Origin: Takakia lepidozioides
Lineage: Eukaryota > Streptophyta > Takakiopsida > Takakiales > Takakiaceae
NCBI GenBank assembly: GCA_030704615.1
Contig: CM060734.1
Coordinates: 52,964,042 to 53,028,041, forward strand
Direction of reading: 5' to 3'
Length of the DNA: 64,000 nucleotides
Shown piece after piece: positions 21,343 through 30,980 of the stretch; position 1 is the stretch's first letter, and each line of letters opens with the position of its first letter. The notes beneath the pieces were generated by a model. The model was not told where the DNA came from and ran no database searches. It saw only the letters and a list, made by a program, of their open reading frames with translations. The position numbers were made by a program, and so were the translations under genes.

Positions 21343-21351
21343 CCCTCGACA
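21343..21351. repeat. 9-bp target site duplication, right copy
   Basis: This ccctcgaca is identical to 9457-9465. It is preceded by extra C residues that belong to the G-rich terminus of the element. It continues directly into the right half of repeat copy 3. Confidence 0.85.
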
Positions 21352-22036
21352 TAACAGAAGAAGAAGATCCAGGAGATCAAGAGAAGAGTATGGAAGGAGG
21401 ACAACGTTGTTGTTGACGATACACTCACGTTTCTCTAATTACCATTTATGCCTCACAAAGTGAAATCCCTAGCTGGGTCATGGAGAATTTGGAGCCTGGA
21501 GCACTCCGCGCAAAAGGCTACCAGAATGTCCTTTCTTGAGTCTCCTGCAGGCTGAGGAGGCTTCACAACACTTCCAAGGGTCTCGGGCAAGGCGTTGCCA
21601 AGGTGGACGCCGGGTTCAGCTCCACGGCCCGGTCCATTAATTGTGCAACGATGTGAGGCCTCCCGCCCTTCCTCCCAAGAAGAAGGGCATTCGATAAGTC
21701 TTCCGATTGCGCAAACAGAAGTTTGCCCCGAGTACGCTGTCGAAAGAAAAGATGAAGATGAGGAGGAAACGAGTAGCAACAAAACCGCAACACGAAAGAG
21801 ATCGAAGGGGACTACTACAGATTTCAAGACATCGTGGCACTGGGGAACCTTCAAATCATGAAATGAAATAAACCCCAATTCTTTGGATGGGCAAAATGCC
21901 AAGAGTAGTGAATGAGTTGGCCAGCATTGAGCCCTCGTCCTCAGGTGAGATTGAGTTTGCAGGTGATCGTTTGCCCATGGGTGACGGCCAGAAAGATTTC
22001 GCAACTGTCGTTGATTCCCCCTGCATTTCTTGGTTT
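21352..22036 (+). repeat. Repeat unit copy 3, right half
   Basis: This stretch matches 1866-2540 and 57819-58498 with more differences than those two have from each other. Homology ends near 22036 (tttcttggttt). No gene is recognised. Confidence 0.88.
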
Positions 22037-22495
22037 GAAAGTATTGAAGTGTCCCCTGAAAAGCTGACCTCAGCCCATGTCCATGTCAGTTCCACTTCCG
22101 TCCAACTCCAGCGTTTCCTCTCGCGGGGATGGTAGCGTGCTGCTGAGCGTGTAGGTTGACGCAACATTGAAGGCCCTGTCATTTCCTTCCGATAGAAATG
22201 GGGGGAGGCGTTGTGTCATGCAGCAGATTGACGGGTCAGGCTATCGACATAGAAAGATCCTTGAAGGTGGGCTCTTGTTCCCCTGAAGGCGTACATAAAT
22301 GGCATAGCTCTTGTGCACCATCAGTTAGAAGAAGGTGGTTAAATGGCCTGCACCAGGAAAAAATAATGCTGCTCTAGCCCTGACAATTGGCACCGCCAGT
22401 AACGCTGGGCGTGGAGGGGAGAGAGCCAGAGAGCAGAGAGATCAAAGATCTGCTGAAAATCTATGTGTTGCTGGTGTTGCAGGTCAAGCTGTAAG
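22037..22495. other. Intergenic stretch, no gene recognised
   Basis: This is unique-looking sequence between the end of repeat copy 3 and the terminus of element 3. I saw no convincing frame or RNA gene. Confidence 0.5.
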
Positions 22496-22565
22496 GAGGT
22501 TAGATATTTCACGAGCATGAGCGGCATGAGTGGAGTAGTAAGACAATCGGTTTTCATGAGCAGAA
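22496..22565 (+). repeat. B-type terminal repeat of element 3
   Basis: This end is a near match to 9466-9540, including agtagtaagacaatcggttt, with a few substitutions (cacgag for catgag, gagtgg for gagcgg). Confidence 0.8.
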
Positions 22566-22744
22566 GTACAAATTCTGGAAATAAAAAACATTAAAAAAAA
22601 ATTTAACGTAATGTGTCAGGAAAAAAAAAAAAAAAAACCCAAAAAAAACCAATATAATATTCATTGTTTGAAGTAGAAATTGTAATTTTGAGAGCAGTGC
22701 TCATGATATTTCGTCTTCCGCTCATGCGAATTCCGAGCGACATC

Positions 22745-23072
22745 TGCAAAAATGGCGCCGAATTTCACGGTAATAGGTTAGGCAAGCGAAGAAATCGGCG
22801 ATGTATTGCGCGGTAATAGGTGTCTCCGGCCAAAAATGGTGCCGAATTTCGCGGTTATAGGTCCCAACTTGATTGAAGTGTAAGCCCAAAATTTGGAAAT
22901 GTGGCGCCGAATTCCGGTACATGGTGCCGAGCATTGCACAAATGTTGGGCAATTCTGGGCCATGTAACTGGAAATTCGGCGCCATTTTTCCAGACATCGT
23001 TCCCATACATGTTGGGACTTAGCCAGTTTTCGGCCCAAAATAGGGAAATTCGGCGCCATTTTTCCAGAAATG
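22745..23072. repeat. GGCGCC palindrome array downstream of transposase, element 3
   Basis: This shorter, more diverged version of 9705-10145 has two clear units (gaaattcggcgccatttttc) and several relics with gcgccgaatttc. Confidence 0.8.
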
Positions 23073-23340
23073 GCCCCCTCAAGTGCAACTGTTGGAACTC
23101 AGTTTTCTGGAAGATTTGCAAATTTTTCCTGCCGCCATCTTTGTATTGATTTTGTTTCGACATTGAATTGTCACTAGACGTCAACGGATATCCAGCAGTC
23201 CATAGTGTTTAAAAGACATCACTTTAATATTGTCTGTCTCATTCCAGGAGTTTTGGGGTGCAATTCATTACACTGCAAAACAAAGTCTAATGCAACAAAT
23301 GCAATTGCAAATATCCATATGGTGGATTCTCTTTGCCCCA

Positions 23341-26300
23341 TCAATGATTTCTGGAATCCCGGCGGAGGAGTTTGTGCAGCTCGTTCACGTTCAACGCTGG
23401 TGCATGAATAAAGTCATCAATAGTCAAGTTCATCCTCAACCTCTTCAGGTAAATGTAATATAGATGCTTGCATGGATAATACTTTGACCCCTTCTTTGCT
23501 TCCATCAACAAGAAGTCCGTACAATTGCAAGTCGGCTCCACTCCAATCGTAATTGTGTATACGTCGTCGCGTACAGCCGAGCCGGCCATTGCCATCCGAT
23601 AAACACGCCCAAGGCCGGGTGGGGGTACGTCCATGGAGCTCTGAATAGTGCAAGCCATCCCAAGAGCATTGGCAATACGAGTCTCATTCAACTTGTTGGG
23701 AGGGTGTCGTCTCTTCACTCTTCCGAATCGCATTGTGAGATGTGCAACATTGACCAATCCGTCTCTACTAGACCGAGCAGTCTGCAATGGCTGGGTCTGA
23801 GGAACTGGAAACGACTGGGCCGGGACGTCTGTACGTTGCACCATTCGAAATCCTGCTGCAGAAAGAGCATCCGCCTCATTCTGAGAGTGGTTGCAACCCG
23901 GTGCAACAGGCCAGACGCCCGGAGGCTCCAGCATTCCCTGAATCCCGTACTTGGGCTTGCCAAATACACAGGTCATTATGTCGTGCCTACAAAACCAAAA
24001 TGTCTGCGTTGTGGCGTGACAGAATGTGGGAGTCAAAAATCTGCCGCTAAAACAAGGTGCAGGTACAGCACCGTGTGGGTTCCTCCGAATCATCTTACCA
24101 CAGCGTGCTCTCGTATCCACTCGGATGGCGCAGCACTTCCCTCGAAATGCCGGCAATGTCCTTGCAATTCTCCACTGTGACTCCGATACTCTTGTCTCCA
24201 CAATGGGTATGTTGTATTGCGTTACTACAGATGACTCGTTATGTTCCTCGGGCACGTGCATTGTGCTCAAAGGAGATGGCGATCTTGAACATGCAGGACT
24301 TGCGGTGCTCAACGAGACCTCCTCGGGCAACATCACGGGACCACAAAGGAGCGTTCGAATATTCTTGTCAGCTCGCCATGAATCCTCTTCTCCGCCAGGT
24401 GCCTCGTCAAGTCTTCGTCTCACTGGACGGGTGTAAACATCTCCTTCCAAATGTTGGCCCCTTCAAAGCAATGGCGTGTCCCGAAGGCCCTCTCGCAAGG
24501 CTGCCGCCCACTTGCGATGATTCTTCGATCTGGAGGCAGTCCACATCAGCATTTCCTACCTGTCCGGTCCCAAGCCCCACTGTTTCCCTTTCAAGAACTC
24601 GTTGTACCTGCATTGCTGCATAATTGACCTGACAATGTCCTCCGTTGTGACAGTGAGGATGTCCACCAGATGCGCCGCAGAGGAGGCACGCCAGGAAGAA
24701 TGTACTGATTCGGCCATGTTTGTTGTCGGCATGTCGGTGTCGTAGTCCAGACACATTTCCTGCACATGCACTTGTTGAGGTTACAAGCAAGTTACAGATA
24801 ATGAGTAGCATAATATTCAACGGGACGCGAATTCGTCCAACTCACCTCCCGCATATAGTCGCTGAACTGGAGGAAACGATAATGCCACCATGCTAGCCAA
24901 CTGACCATTGCTCCCTCGTCTGATTTCTTTACAGCGCCTGACGTTGTCAACCAAGCCCGTATACATGCAAACTGTGTCTTTGCATCATCCAAGGTGGGAG
25001 CACGCTTCCACGCAAGACACATGGAACGGTGCTCCTCTCTGAAATATAGCGCCACGAGCCGGGTTGTATACTGCGACAAGCTCTACAGAAAATGGAACCC
25101 ACAAGATCTCTCCTTGCCTTCCATGGGAACATTGGGGTCTTCCCCGTACACCCTTCGGATGGCAGCCCAATTTGCTTGTGCGTTGTCCGCCATGAAACCA
25201 CGGAAATTCGGAGGGGGCAATCCCGCCCTGGCCATCTGTTCGTTTATTCCCTGCCAAAGAAGCATCTCCGATTGTGTGTCCTCTCCTTTCATCTCACAAA
25301 TAACAATTGTCATTAGCATCCTGCAGTGGGTGTCGTAGACATGTGCAGCCATTGTCACCCACTGGTGATTTGTAATTCGCTTGATATGGTCGAACATGAC
25401 CCAACTGTTTGACAAGTCCCCACTCGTCATCCGGTCGACCAGTTTGACGTCGCTGCCAGGCCCACACGTGGACATTTTGAATACGAAACAACGATTTGCC
25501 TCAGTCCCTTGTCCAGGAAAACCTACTTCCATGAATGTAGTCATATCCACATCGTTGCTTCACCTCCAGAATGGAGTGCATATCCGAGCCACGCCCAATT
25601 TTCTGTTTGCAGGAGACCATGTGGTTTCGGACATTCGGTGAACAGACGTGGGACACTGACTCCAGCAATGCCTCCATTTCCTTCTCATCGAGAGGAACTC
25701 TATCGGAGCCGTCTTCCGACATAATTCTGGCCAATTCCATCTTATGAGCGGCCTGCAGCTGTATCTGTTTGGGTTTGGCACCAGGTCTCAACTTAACCTC
25801 CTCCTGAACGAGCTGCTCTGCCTCGTGGGCAGCCTCCCGCGAGTTCCCCGTCGCCAATTTGTGACAATGGGAACCAACGTGTATGCAAGCTCGTGTGAGA
25901 TCAGGGAAACGATGCAACACATAGAACTGCTTGGCATTACAAACAGACATGCAATGTGGTGGTTCTTTGCAATGCGCACACTTAAATGTGGAGTTTGGAA
26001 CCTTCTCCTGAGCTCGAAATGGTTGATGAGTTGTGCCTGTCCAATCCGTCTCATTCCTGTGACCTCTGGATTTAAAGTGGAAGCAAGTTGGGGAGAAACA
26101 CCGCAACGCGCCCGCACAAACAACGTAGCGCACCCGCACACCATCGAGCATCTTCATGCTGGTGGTTTTGGTGACGCACCAAGGATGACCGTCATGTTTC
26201 CTATCCATGTCTGTCAACATTCCGGACGCCCTCGAATACTCCGTTCGAGGAGGGAACTCAAAGAACATATTACCGTCGACGTCTACGGGAAGGCATGTAA

Positions 26301-26973
26301 CGGATTTAATTGCGAACTTGCTGTAGTCCAGCCCAGCGAGCTCCGAGCGGTGTCCCTCCATGTGAAGCCCTCGCAGAATTTTAAGAATGGATCGAACTGC
26401 TGTGTTCGTGATGGGAATATGACTCCCTCGTCCGCTGATGTCCATTGAGGACTTGCCTGATCTCCAGGATGATCTCGGAACTTCCATGACCTCGTTGGAG
26501 TCGGACAAGTTGTGAACAACCCGGTTCTCGCTCGTCTTCATTGATGGGTTCGGCTCTGGATTTACTTCGTTGCGGACTTCTCTCTTTGAGGTACCCACTC
26601 TCTGATTCGTGGATCGTTTCGTGGAAGGCGCCAGGATAGAAGCATTTGGCGGGCAAATGAAGTCCCCAACAGCCGTGTATATGACGCTGTCCGATGGTGG
26701 AACTCGCCATTCCCTGCCGTCGCCGAAATCATCGTGGAGCACAACAATACTTTTGACTACAACTCCATTTGAATCCTTCCTTTCCTCCTCCAAAAATACC
26801 GACCCCGGTTTCAGGTGGTATCGAACGCAGAGATATTTCTCCATCACCCGGCAGATCTCCCCTCTGCACGGAAATGTAGCTCTATGCTCGTGAGGAGGGC
26901 AGTACACTATAGCGCCCGGGTTTTCTGCCATGGGAGATGTGCACACAAGACTGCCAGAACGGCGTTCGGACAA
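23341..26973 (-). pseudogene. MULE-type SWIM-finger transposase, best preserved copy
   Basis: Mutator-superfamily transposase. The N-terminal part (26973-25540, about 480 residues) has a cysteine/histidine-rich module (CAGALRCFSPTC, FKCAHCKEPPHC, then CIHVGSHCH) that probably binds zinc and DNA. The catalytic core follows: MFDHIKRIT (near 25388), FMADNAQANW (near 25187), SCGFHFL, then after an intron (about 24760-24850) TTNMAESVHSSW (near 24715). The C-terminal frame 24450-23341 ends in a SWIM finger (CNC...PCKH, about 23450-23540). Lesions: one extra base near 25514-25520 (intact in element 2), CAG-to-TAG at 24554-24556, and CGA-to-TGA at 24463-24465. The real first exon boundary is probably the CAG at about 26928. 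Confidence 0.82.
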
Positions 26974-27512
26974 GCGCCCTGGGAGAAGGGGGGATGCAGC
27001 GAGGAAAAGAATGCAGGGCCGATTTTTGCAAGCGACGAAGCCTATTCACGAATCCGGGGAGCCCACTCTCCCGAAAATCCACTGTCAGAGAGTTAATGAA
27101 CCTTGTCTGCAGAATGCGGCCCTTGGCCTTTGCGCAATAACTGCCAACGGTATTTAGTCAGAAGGTATATGACCTGTGCAGATGCGTTGCACAAACCAAT
27201 CATTACGTCGTCTGACAAGAAGCGTGGGGGGGTGAGCGTGCAAGCACCTTCCCCATGGACAGAGGGAACTGACAGAGGTGGCATTCCAGTGGGTTTGATT
27301 ACAAGATTGAGTGCCAGACCCTGGCTGCCAAACGTCAACATACAACAAAATGCAACATTGCGCAAAAAGTGGAACTTTGGTTCAAGGGAGACATTTTTAT
27401 TAATAATGAACTGTGACAAGTATGCATGCCCTCACAAGCTGAGGGAAGCCAAAAGTATGCATGCCATCCATGCTCAGGTAAGTTGGGAATTTTTTCCCGT
27501 GTTGCACTATCC

Positions 27513-28079
27513 TCACCAAGAAGCTGGAACCTCCATTGGCCTCTCAACAAGCTCATGACTGACAAGGTGTCGGTAGGTGAAGAATATGGATGCAGCCCGT
27601 TCTGCTTTGGTGTAGTGGACAACGGTGTCATGTCCTCTGATATATGCACCATCGTAAATCGAGATCTTTGTTGTGGAGAGACTGTGTCCATATGACTCAT
27701 CCTCGTAGCTTATGAGAATGTCCCCATACACTGTTTGCGATGGAATCCTCTTTGGCATGTACATACACCCGATGCAATCCTCGTAGGCCCACAGGCAGCA
27801 CCTCCAATGATGTAGGAAGGTCGTGCGGCTTTTGGGGATGTTCCATGTAGGTGGATACTGCATATCAACGATTCGCACGCACCAAAGCCGCGCAAGCCCG
27901 TCCCTGCGAGGCTGATCATGGAAGCCAGGAAGGTACTCAAGAGCGGACAGGTGCACCCTCCTCTGCTGAGAGTGGTCTATCCAATCTTGCATGTATATGA
28001 AAATATCCCCTGACTTGGGCGAGAAGTCCCACGGGGTGCGATGCTTGTTTGGGCAGTTGCTGGGATCCCGGCACGCCAT
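27513..28079 (-). CDS. Unknown exon upstream of transposase, element 3
   Basis: An open frame of 188 codons begins MACRDPSNCPNKHRTPWDF and contains GDIFIYMQDWIDHSQQRR, PPTWNIPKSRTTFLHHWRC and a tyrosine-rich segment. It points the same way as the transposase and lies 540 bases upstream of its next exon. Its 3' end offers a GT donor after the codons for VERPME, so it may be the first exon of the transposase gene or a separate small gene. No family is recognised. It is absent from element 2, where an array occupies the place. Confidence 0.4.
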   Translation of the reverse strand: MACRDPSNCPNKHRTPWDFSPKSGDIFIYMQDWIDHSQQRRVHLSALEYLPGFHDQPRRDGLARLWCVRIVDMQYPPTWNIPKSRTTFLHHWRCCLWAYEDCIGCMYMPKRIPSQTVYGDILISYEDESYGHSLSTTKISIYDGAYIRGHDTVVHYTKAERAASIFFTYRHLVSHELVERPMEVPASW

Positions 28080-28319
28080 CGAGGACTACTGAAAGGGCTG
28101 CCAGGAAGCAGAGAGGGTGCGCAGGGAAGGGCGAGTGTGGGGAAGATGAGGAGCTTGGAGCGAGGAAGTGTTGTTGCTGTCTCGGTTTGAAACGCGTGGG
28201 TCACGAGCGAAGGTCGGGCAAGTGGCAAAGGAAAAGAGCACCATTTAATATAACCGTACCCAGGAATGAGGCGCAGAATTTACTTCGACAGGACGTCCAA
28301 TCGGAGGGTGACGGCCCCA
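28080..28319. other. Upstream region of transposase, element 3
   Basis: This short non-coding stretch between the first coding exon on the minus strand and the palindrome array is the likely promoter region of the transposase. No clear TATA box was identified. Confidence 0.35.
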
Positions 28320-29404
28320 CGTGCCTGCCACAGAAGATCCCCCGGATGGAAAAACGGCGCCGAATTTGCATCCGAGGCCAGTCGGACGAAGTCGTCTCGG
28401 GGGTGAGTCCATCACCTGGCCGACAGAGAACATCCCCCGGATGGAAAAACGGCGCCGAATTTGCATCCGAGGGTGCACGGATGAAGTCGTCTCGGGGGGA
28501 GAGGCCGACACCTGGCCGACAGAGAACATCCTCCGGATAGAAAAACGGCGGCGAATTTCCATCCGAGGGCGCACGGATGAAGTCGTCTCGGGGGGAGAGG
28601 CCGACACCTGGCCGACAAAGAACTTCCCCCGGATGGAAAAACGGCGCCGAATTTCCATCCGAGGCCCGTTGGATGAAGTCGTCTCAGGGGGAGAGGCCGA
28701 CACCTGGCCGACAGAGAACATCCCCCGGATGGAAAAACGGCGCCGAATTTCCATCCGAGGCCGCACCGATGAAGTCGTCTCGGGGGGAGAGGCCGATACC
28801 TGGCCGACAGAGAACATCCCCCGGATGGAAAAACGGCGCCGAATTTCCATCCGAGGCCGCACCGATGAAGTCGTCTCGGGGGGAGAGGCCGACACCTGGC
28901 CGACAGAGAACATCCCCCGGATGGAAAAACGGCGCCGAATTTCCATCCGAGGCCGAAGTCGTCTCGGGGGGAGAGGCCGACACCTGGCCGACAGAGAACT
29001 TCCCCCGGATGGAAAAACGGCGCCGAATTTCCATCCGAGGCCCGTTGGATGAAGTTGTCGCGGGGGGAGAGGCCGACACCTGGCCGAGAGAGAACATCCC
29101 CTGGATGGAAAAACGGTGCCGAATTACCATCCGAGGCCGCACCGATGAAGTCGTCTCGGGGGGAGTGGCCGACAGAGAACATCCCCCGGATGGAAAAACG
29201 GCGCCGAATTTCCATCCAAGGCCGCACCGATGAAGTCGTCTCGGGGGGAGAGGCCGACACCTGGCCGACAGAGAACATCCCCCGGATGGAAAAACGGCGC
29301 GGAATTTCCATCCGAGGGCGCACGGATGAAGTCGCCTCGGGGGGAGAGGCCGACAGAGAACATCCCCCGGATGGAAAAACGGCGCCGAATTTCCATCCGC
29401 AGAC
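28320..29404. repeat. Large GGCGCC palindrome array
   Basis: About ten units of roughly 105-115 bp each contain ccccggatggaaaaacggcg plus ccgaatttccatccgagg, and a spacer with gatgaagtcgtctcgggggg and gaggccgacacctggccgac. The arms ggatggaaa/tttccatcc pair around GGCGCC. Unit lengths vary slightly and a few units are deleted internally. Because units are near multiples of three, long meaningless frames run through the array on both strands. It lies upstream of the transposase. Confidence 0.92.
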
Positions 29405-29409
29405 GCCCG

Positions 29410-30371
29410 TGTTAGAGGACTGTAGGGGACTTAGACACTTATACGGGATCTGTAGGGTACCCTTAATTTTTGCACAGACTGAGACCAACAGGAGCCTTAG
29501 GGGTGACAGCAGCGCACTGTAGAGGGGGGTTACACAGTCAACACAGCCCGTCACAGTCGTCACAGCCCACACAGCCAACACAGCCCGTCACAGTCATCAC
29601 AGCCCACACAGCCAACACAGCCCGTCACAGCCCACACAGCCCACACAGCCCACACAGTCATCACAACAGACACAGCCCGTCACAGTCGTCACAGCAGACA
29701 CAGCCCACACAGCCAGTCACAGCCCGACACAGCCAAACACAGCCAGTCACCGCTTGACACAGCTGTCACGACTGTGGGGAACAACACCTGTGAAGGGAAC
29801 ATGTTAGTTCACAGACGACGGTTAGAGAGGGAAACGGTTAGAACCGCGGATAGGAGGATAAAGGGAGAAACGGGGAATGAAGGGGATCATCATCATTAGT
29901 CGGAGGAGGACTTCGGAGTCAGGCAGGAGCGGAGATCGGAGGCAAGAGATGGAGAGCACGATGAAGGAGAAAAGAGGATTAGTAGATGCTTGTTATATGC
30001 AAAGCTGTAGTGATATTGGAGAGCAGATTAGAGACATAATGGCTTCGGCCTGATACCTGATAAATCATAATCTGATACATATACGATACAATCACACTGT
30101 GTAGAGAGATTTGAGAGAAGCTGTGGATTGAATGGATGAGTGAAGGAAACCGATAGATTGATGAAGCAAACTGATACTTAATTATCAATGCCAAAGGTAG
30201 CTAAGATGAATGCGGAAAGGGAAACGCATAGGAAACACCCCCATGATACACTAGCTGTAGGTCATGACTGATTGTTCTGCGCGGGCTGAGTACTTAGAGA
30301 TTTCCAACTCTTCTATCTTGGAGTTTCCGCCTCGGATAGCGAAGGGATGGGTGAGTAAAAGCCGCGCGACA
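29410..30371 (+). repeat. 5' LTR of retrotransposon 1
   Basis: Starts TGTTAGAGGACTG and ends CCGCGCGACA. It contains a CACAG-rich minisatellite at about 29534-29765. It pairs with 37494-38445. Confidence 0.95.
29534..29765. repeat. CACAGCC minisatellite in 5' LTR
   Basis: This degenerate tandem repeat has units such as cacagcccacacagccaaca and cacagtcgtcacagc. The 3' LTR copy has a different number and order of units. Confidence 0.85.
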
Positions 30372-30959
30372 TTTGGCGACCATACTGGGGAACTGGGACA
30401 TGAACAACCAGATGTGACAGGCATCTGGTGGGATCATGGTGGTTGGACCATTAAAGAATTTGAAGTGAATCAAATTCCCTGTGGAACGAGGGAAGAAAGA
30501 TTGTCCAAACAATTCTTTCAAAGGTTCTTGGAATTGCCAGACGGATGTAAAGAAAATATTCTTAAACGAGTGCATGATGCTGATCCAGAATGGGGTCTGG
30601 AGAAAGGAGTGATAAAGATTTATCAGGTAGCTTGTAGAGGAAGAGCACGTTGGTTACCAACATTAGTTTATGTGATAGCGTTGCTATCCATTAAACGAGT
30701 AGAGTTTGAAGGCTGGGAAGAAAGAAAGGTGAATGTTTATACTCATATGCATGAAGAGCTTGTACTGGTAAAGAATTGGATTCCAAAGGATATTTTGTGG
30801 ATCAAACTCACACCAAGAACAGCTTTTCAGACTTGTTTGCCATATGGTTATATGGTAACGGAGACTTCAAGTATAGCCAAGGGTGCATTGAAGCTTGAAA
30901 GAAACCCAGGCATATACGAGAGATATTACAGAAGAGAGTTTTGGTTATTGCCACATTAA
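30264..30959 (+). CDS. Extra open frame upstream of gag, retrotransposon 1
   Basis: This open frame of 231 codons starts inside the 5' LTR and ends 21 bases before the gag-pol start. A start further in, inside the internal region, cannot be excluded. It contains WWDHGGWTIKEFEVNQIPC, LPDGCKENILKRVHDADPEW and a C-terminal YERYYRREFWLLP. I recognise no domain. Its intactness and its tight spacing to gag suggest it is translated or was recently. It is not gag itself, since a normal gag with zinc knuckles follows. Confidence 0.5.
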   Translation: MTDCSARAEYLEISNSSILEFPPRIAKGWVSKSRATFGDHTGELGHEQPDVTGIWWDHGGWTIKEFEVNQIPCGTREERLSKQFFQRFLELPDGCKENILKRVHDADPEWGLEKGVIKIYQVACRGRARWLPTLVYVIALLSIKRVEFEGWEERKVNVYTHMHEELVLVKNWIPKDILWIKLTPRTAFQTCLPYGYMVTETSSIAKGALKLERNPGIYERYYRREFWLLPH

Positions 30960-30980
30960 AAGAAATGAAAGACATGGGAC

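Larger units (their letters stand above)
22496..29409. mobile_element. MULE-like element 3 (one end seen, interrupted)
   Basis: The B-type end gaggttagatatttcacgag with CATGAGCGG units marks the left terminus, followed as in element 2 by an array and a minus-strand SWIM transposase gene. At 29409 it is interrupted by an LTR retrotransposon; its sequence resumes at 38446 and fades at about 38590. No A-type terminus and no ParB/methyltransferase-like gene were seen after that, so the far half is missing or replaced by the PPR/glycine-rich block. Confidence 0.75.

Noticed and set aside
28320-29404. CRISPR-like array
   Set aside because: Units are over 100 bp with nearly identical spacers and a plant context; there are no unique spacers and no cas genes.
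28245-29581. Long overlapping frames on both strands through the palindrome array (up to 389 codons)
   Set aside because: They are tandem translations of a ~110-bp repeat whose unit length is close to a multiple of three. The protein repeats are present on both strands and in more than one frame, so the open frames are a by-product of the array.
29470-29757. Frames in the CACAG-rich LTR minisatellite
   Set aside because: Low-complexity translation of a minisatellite; the second LTR has a different version.
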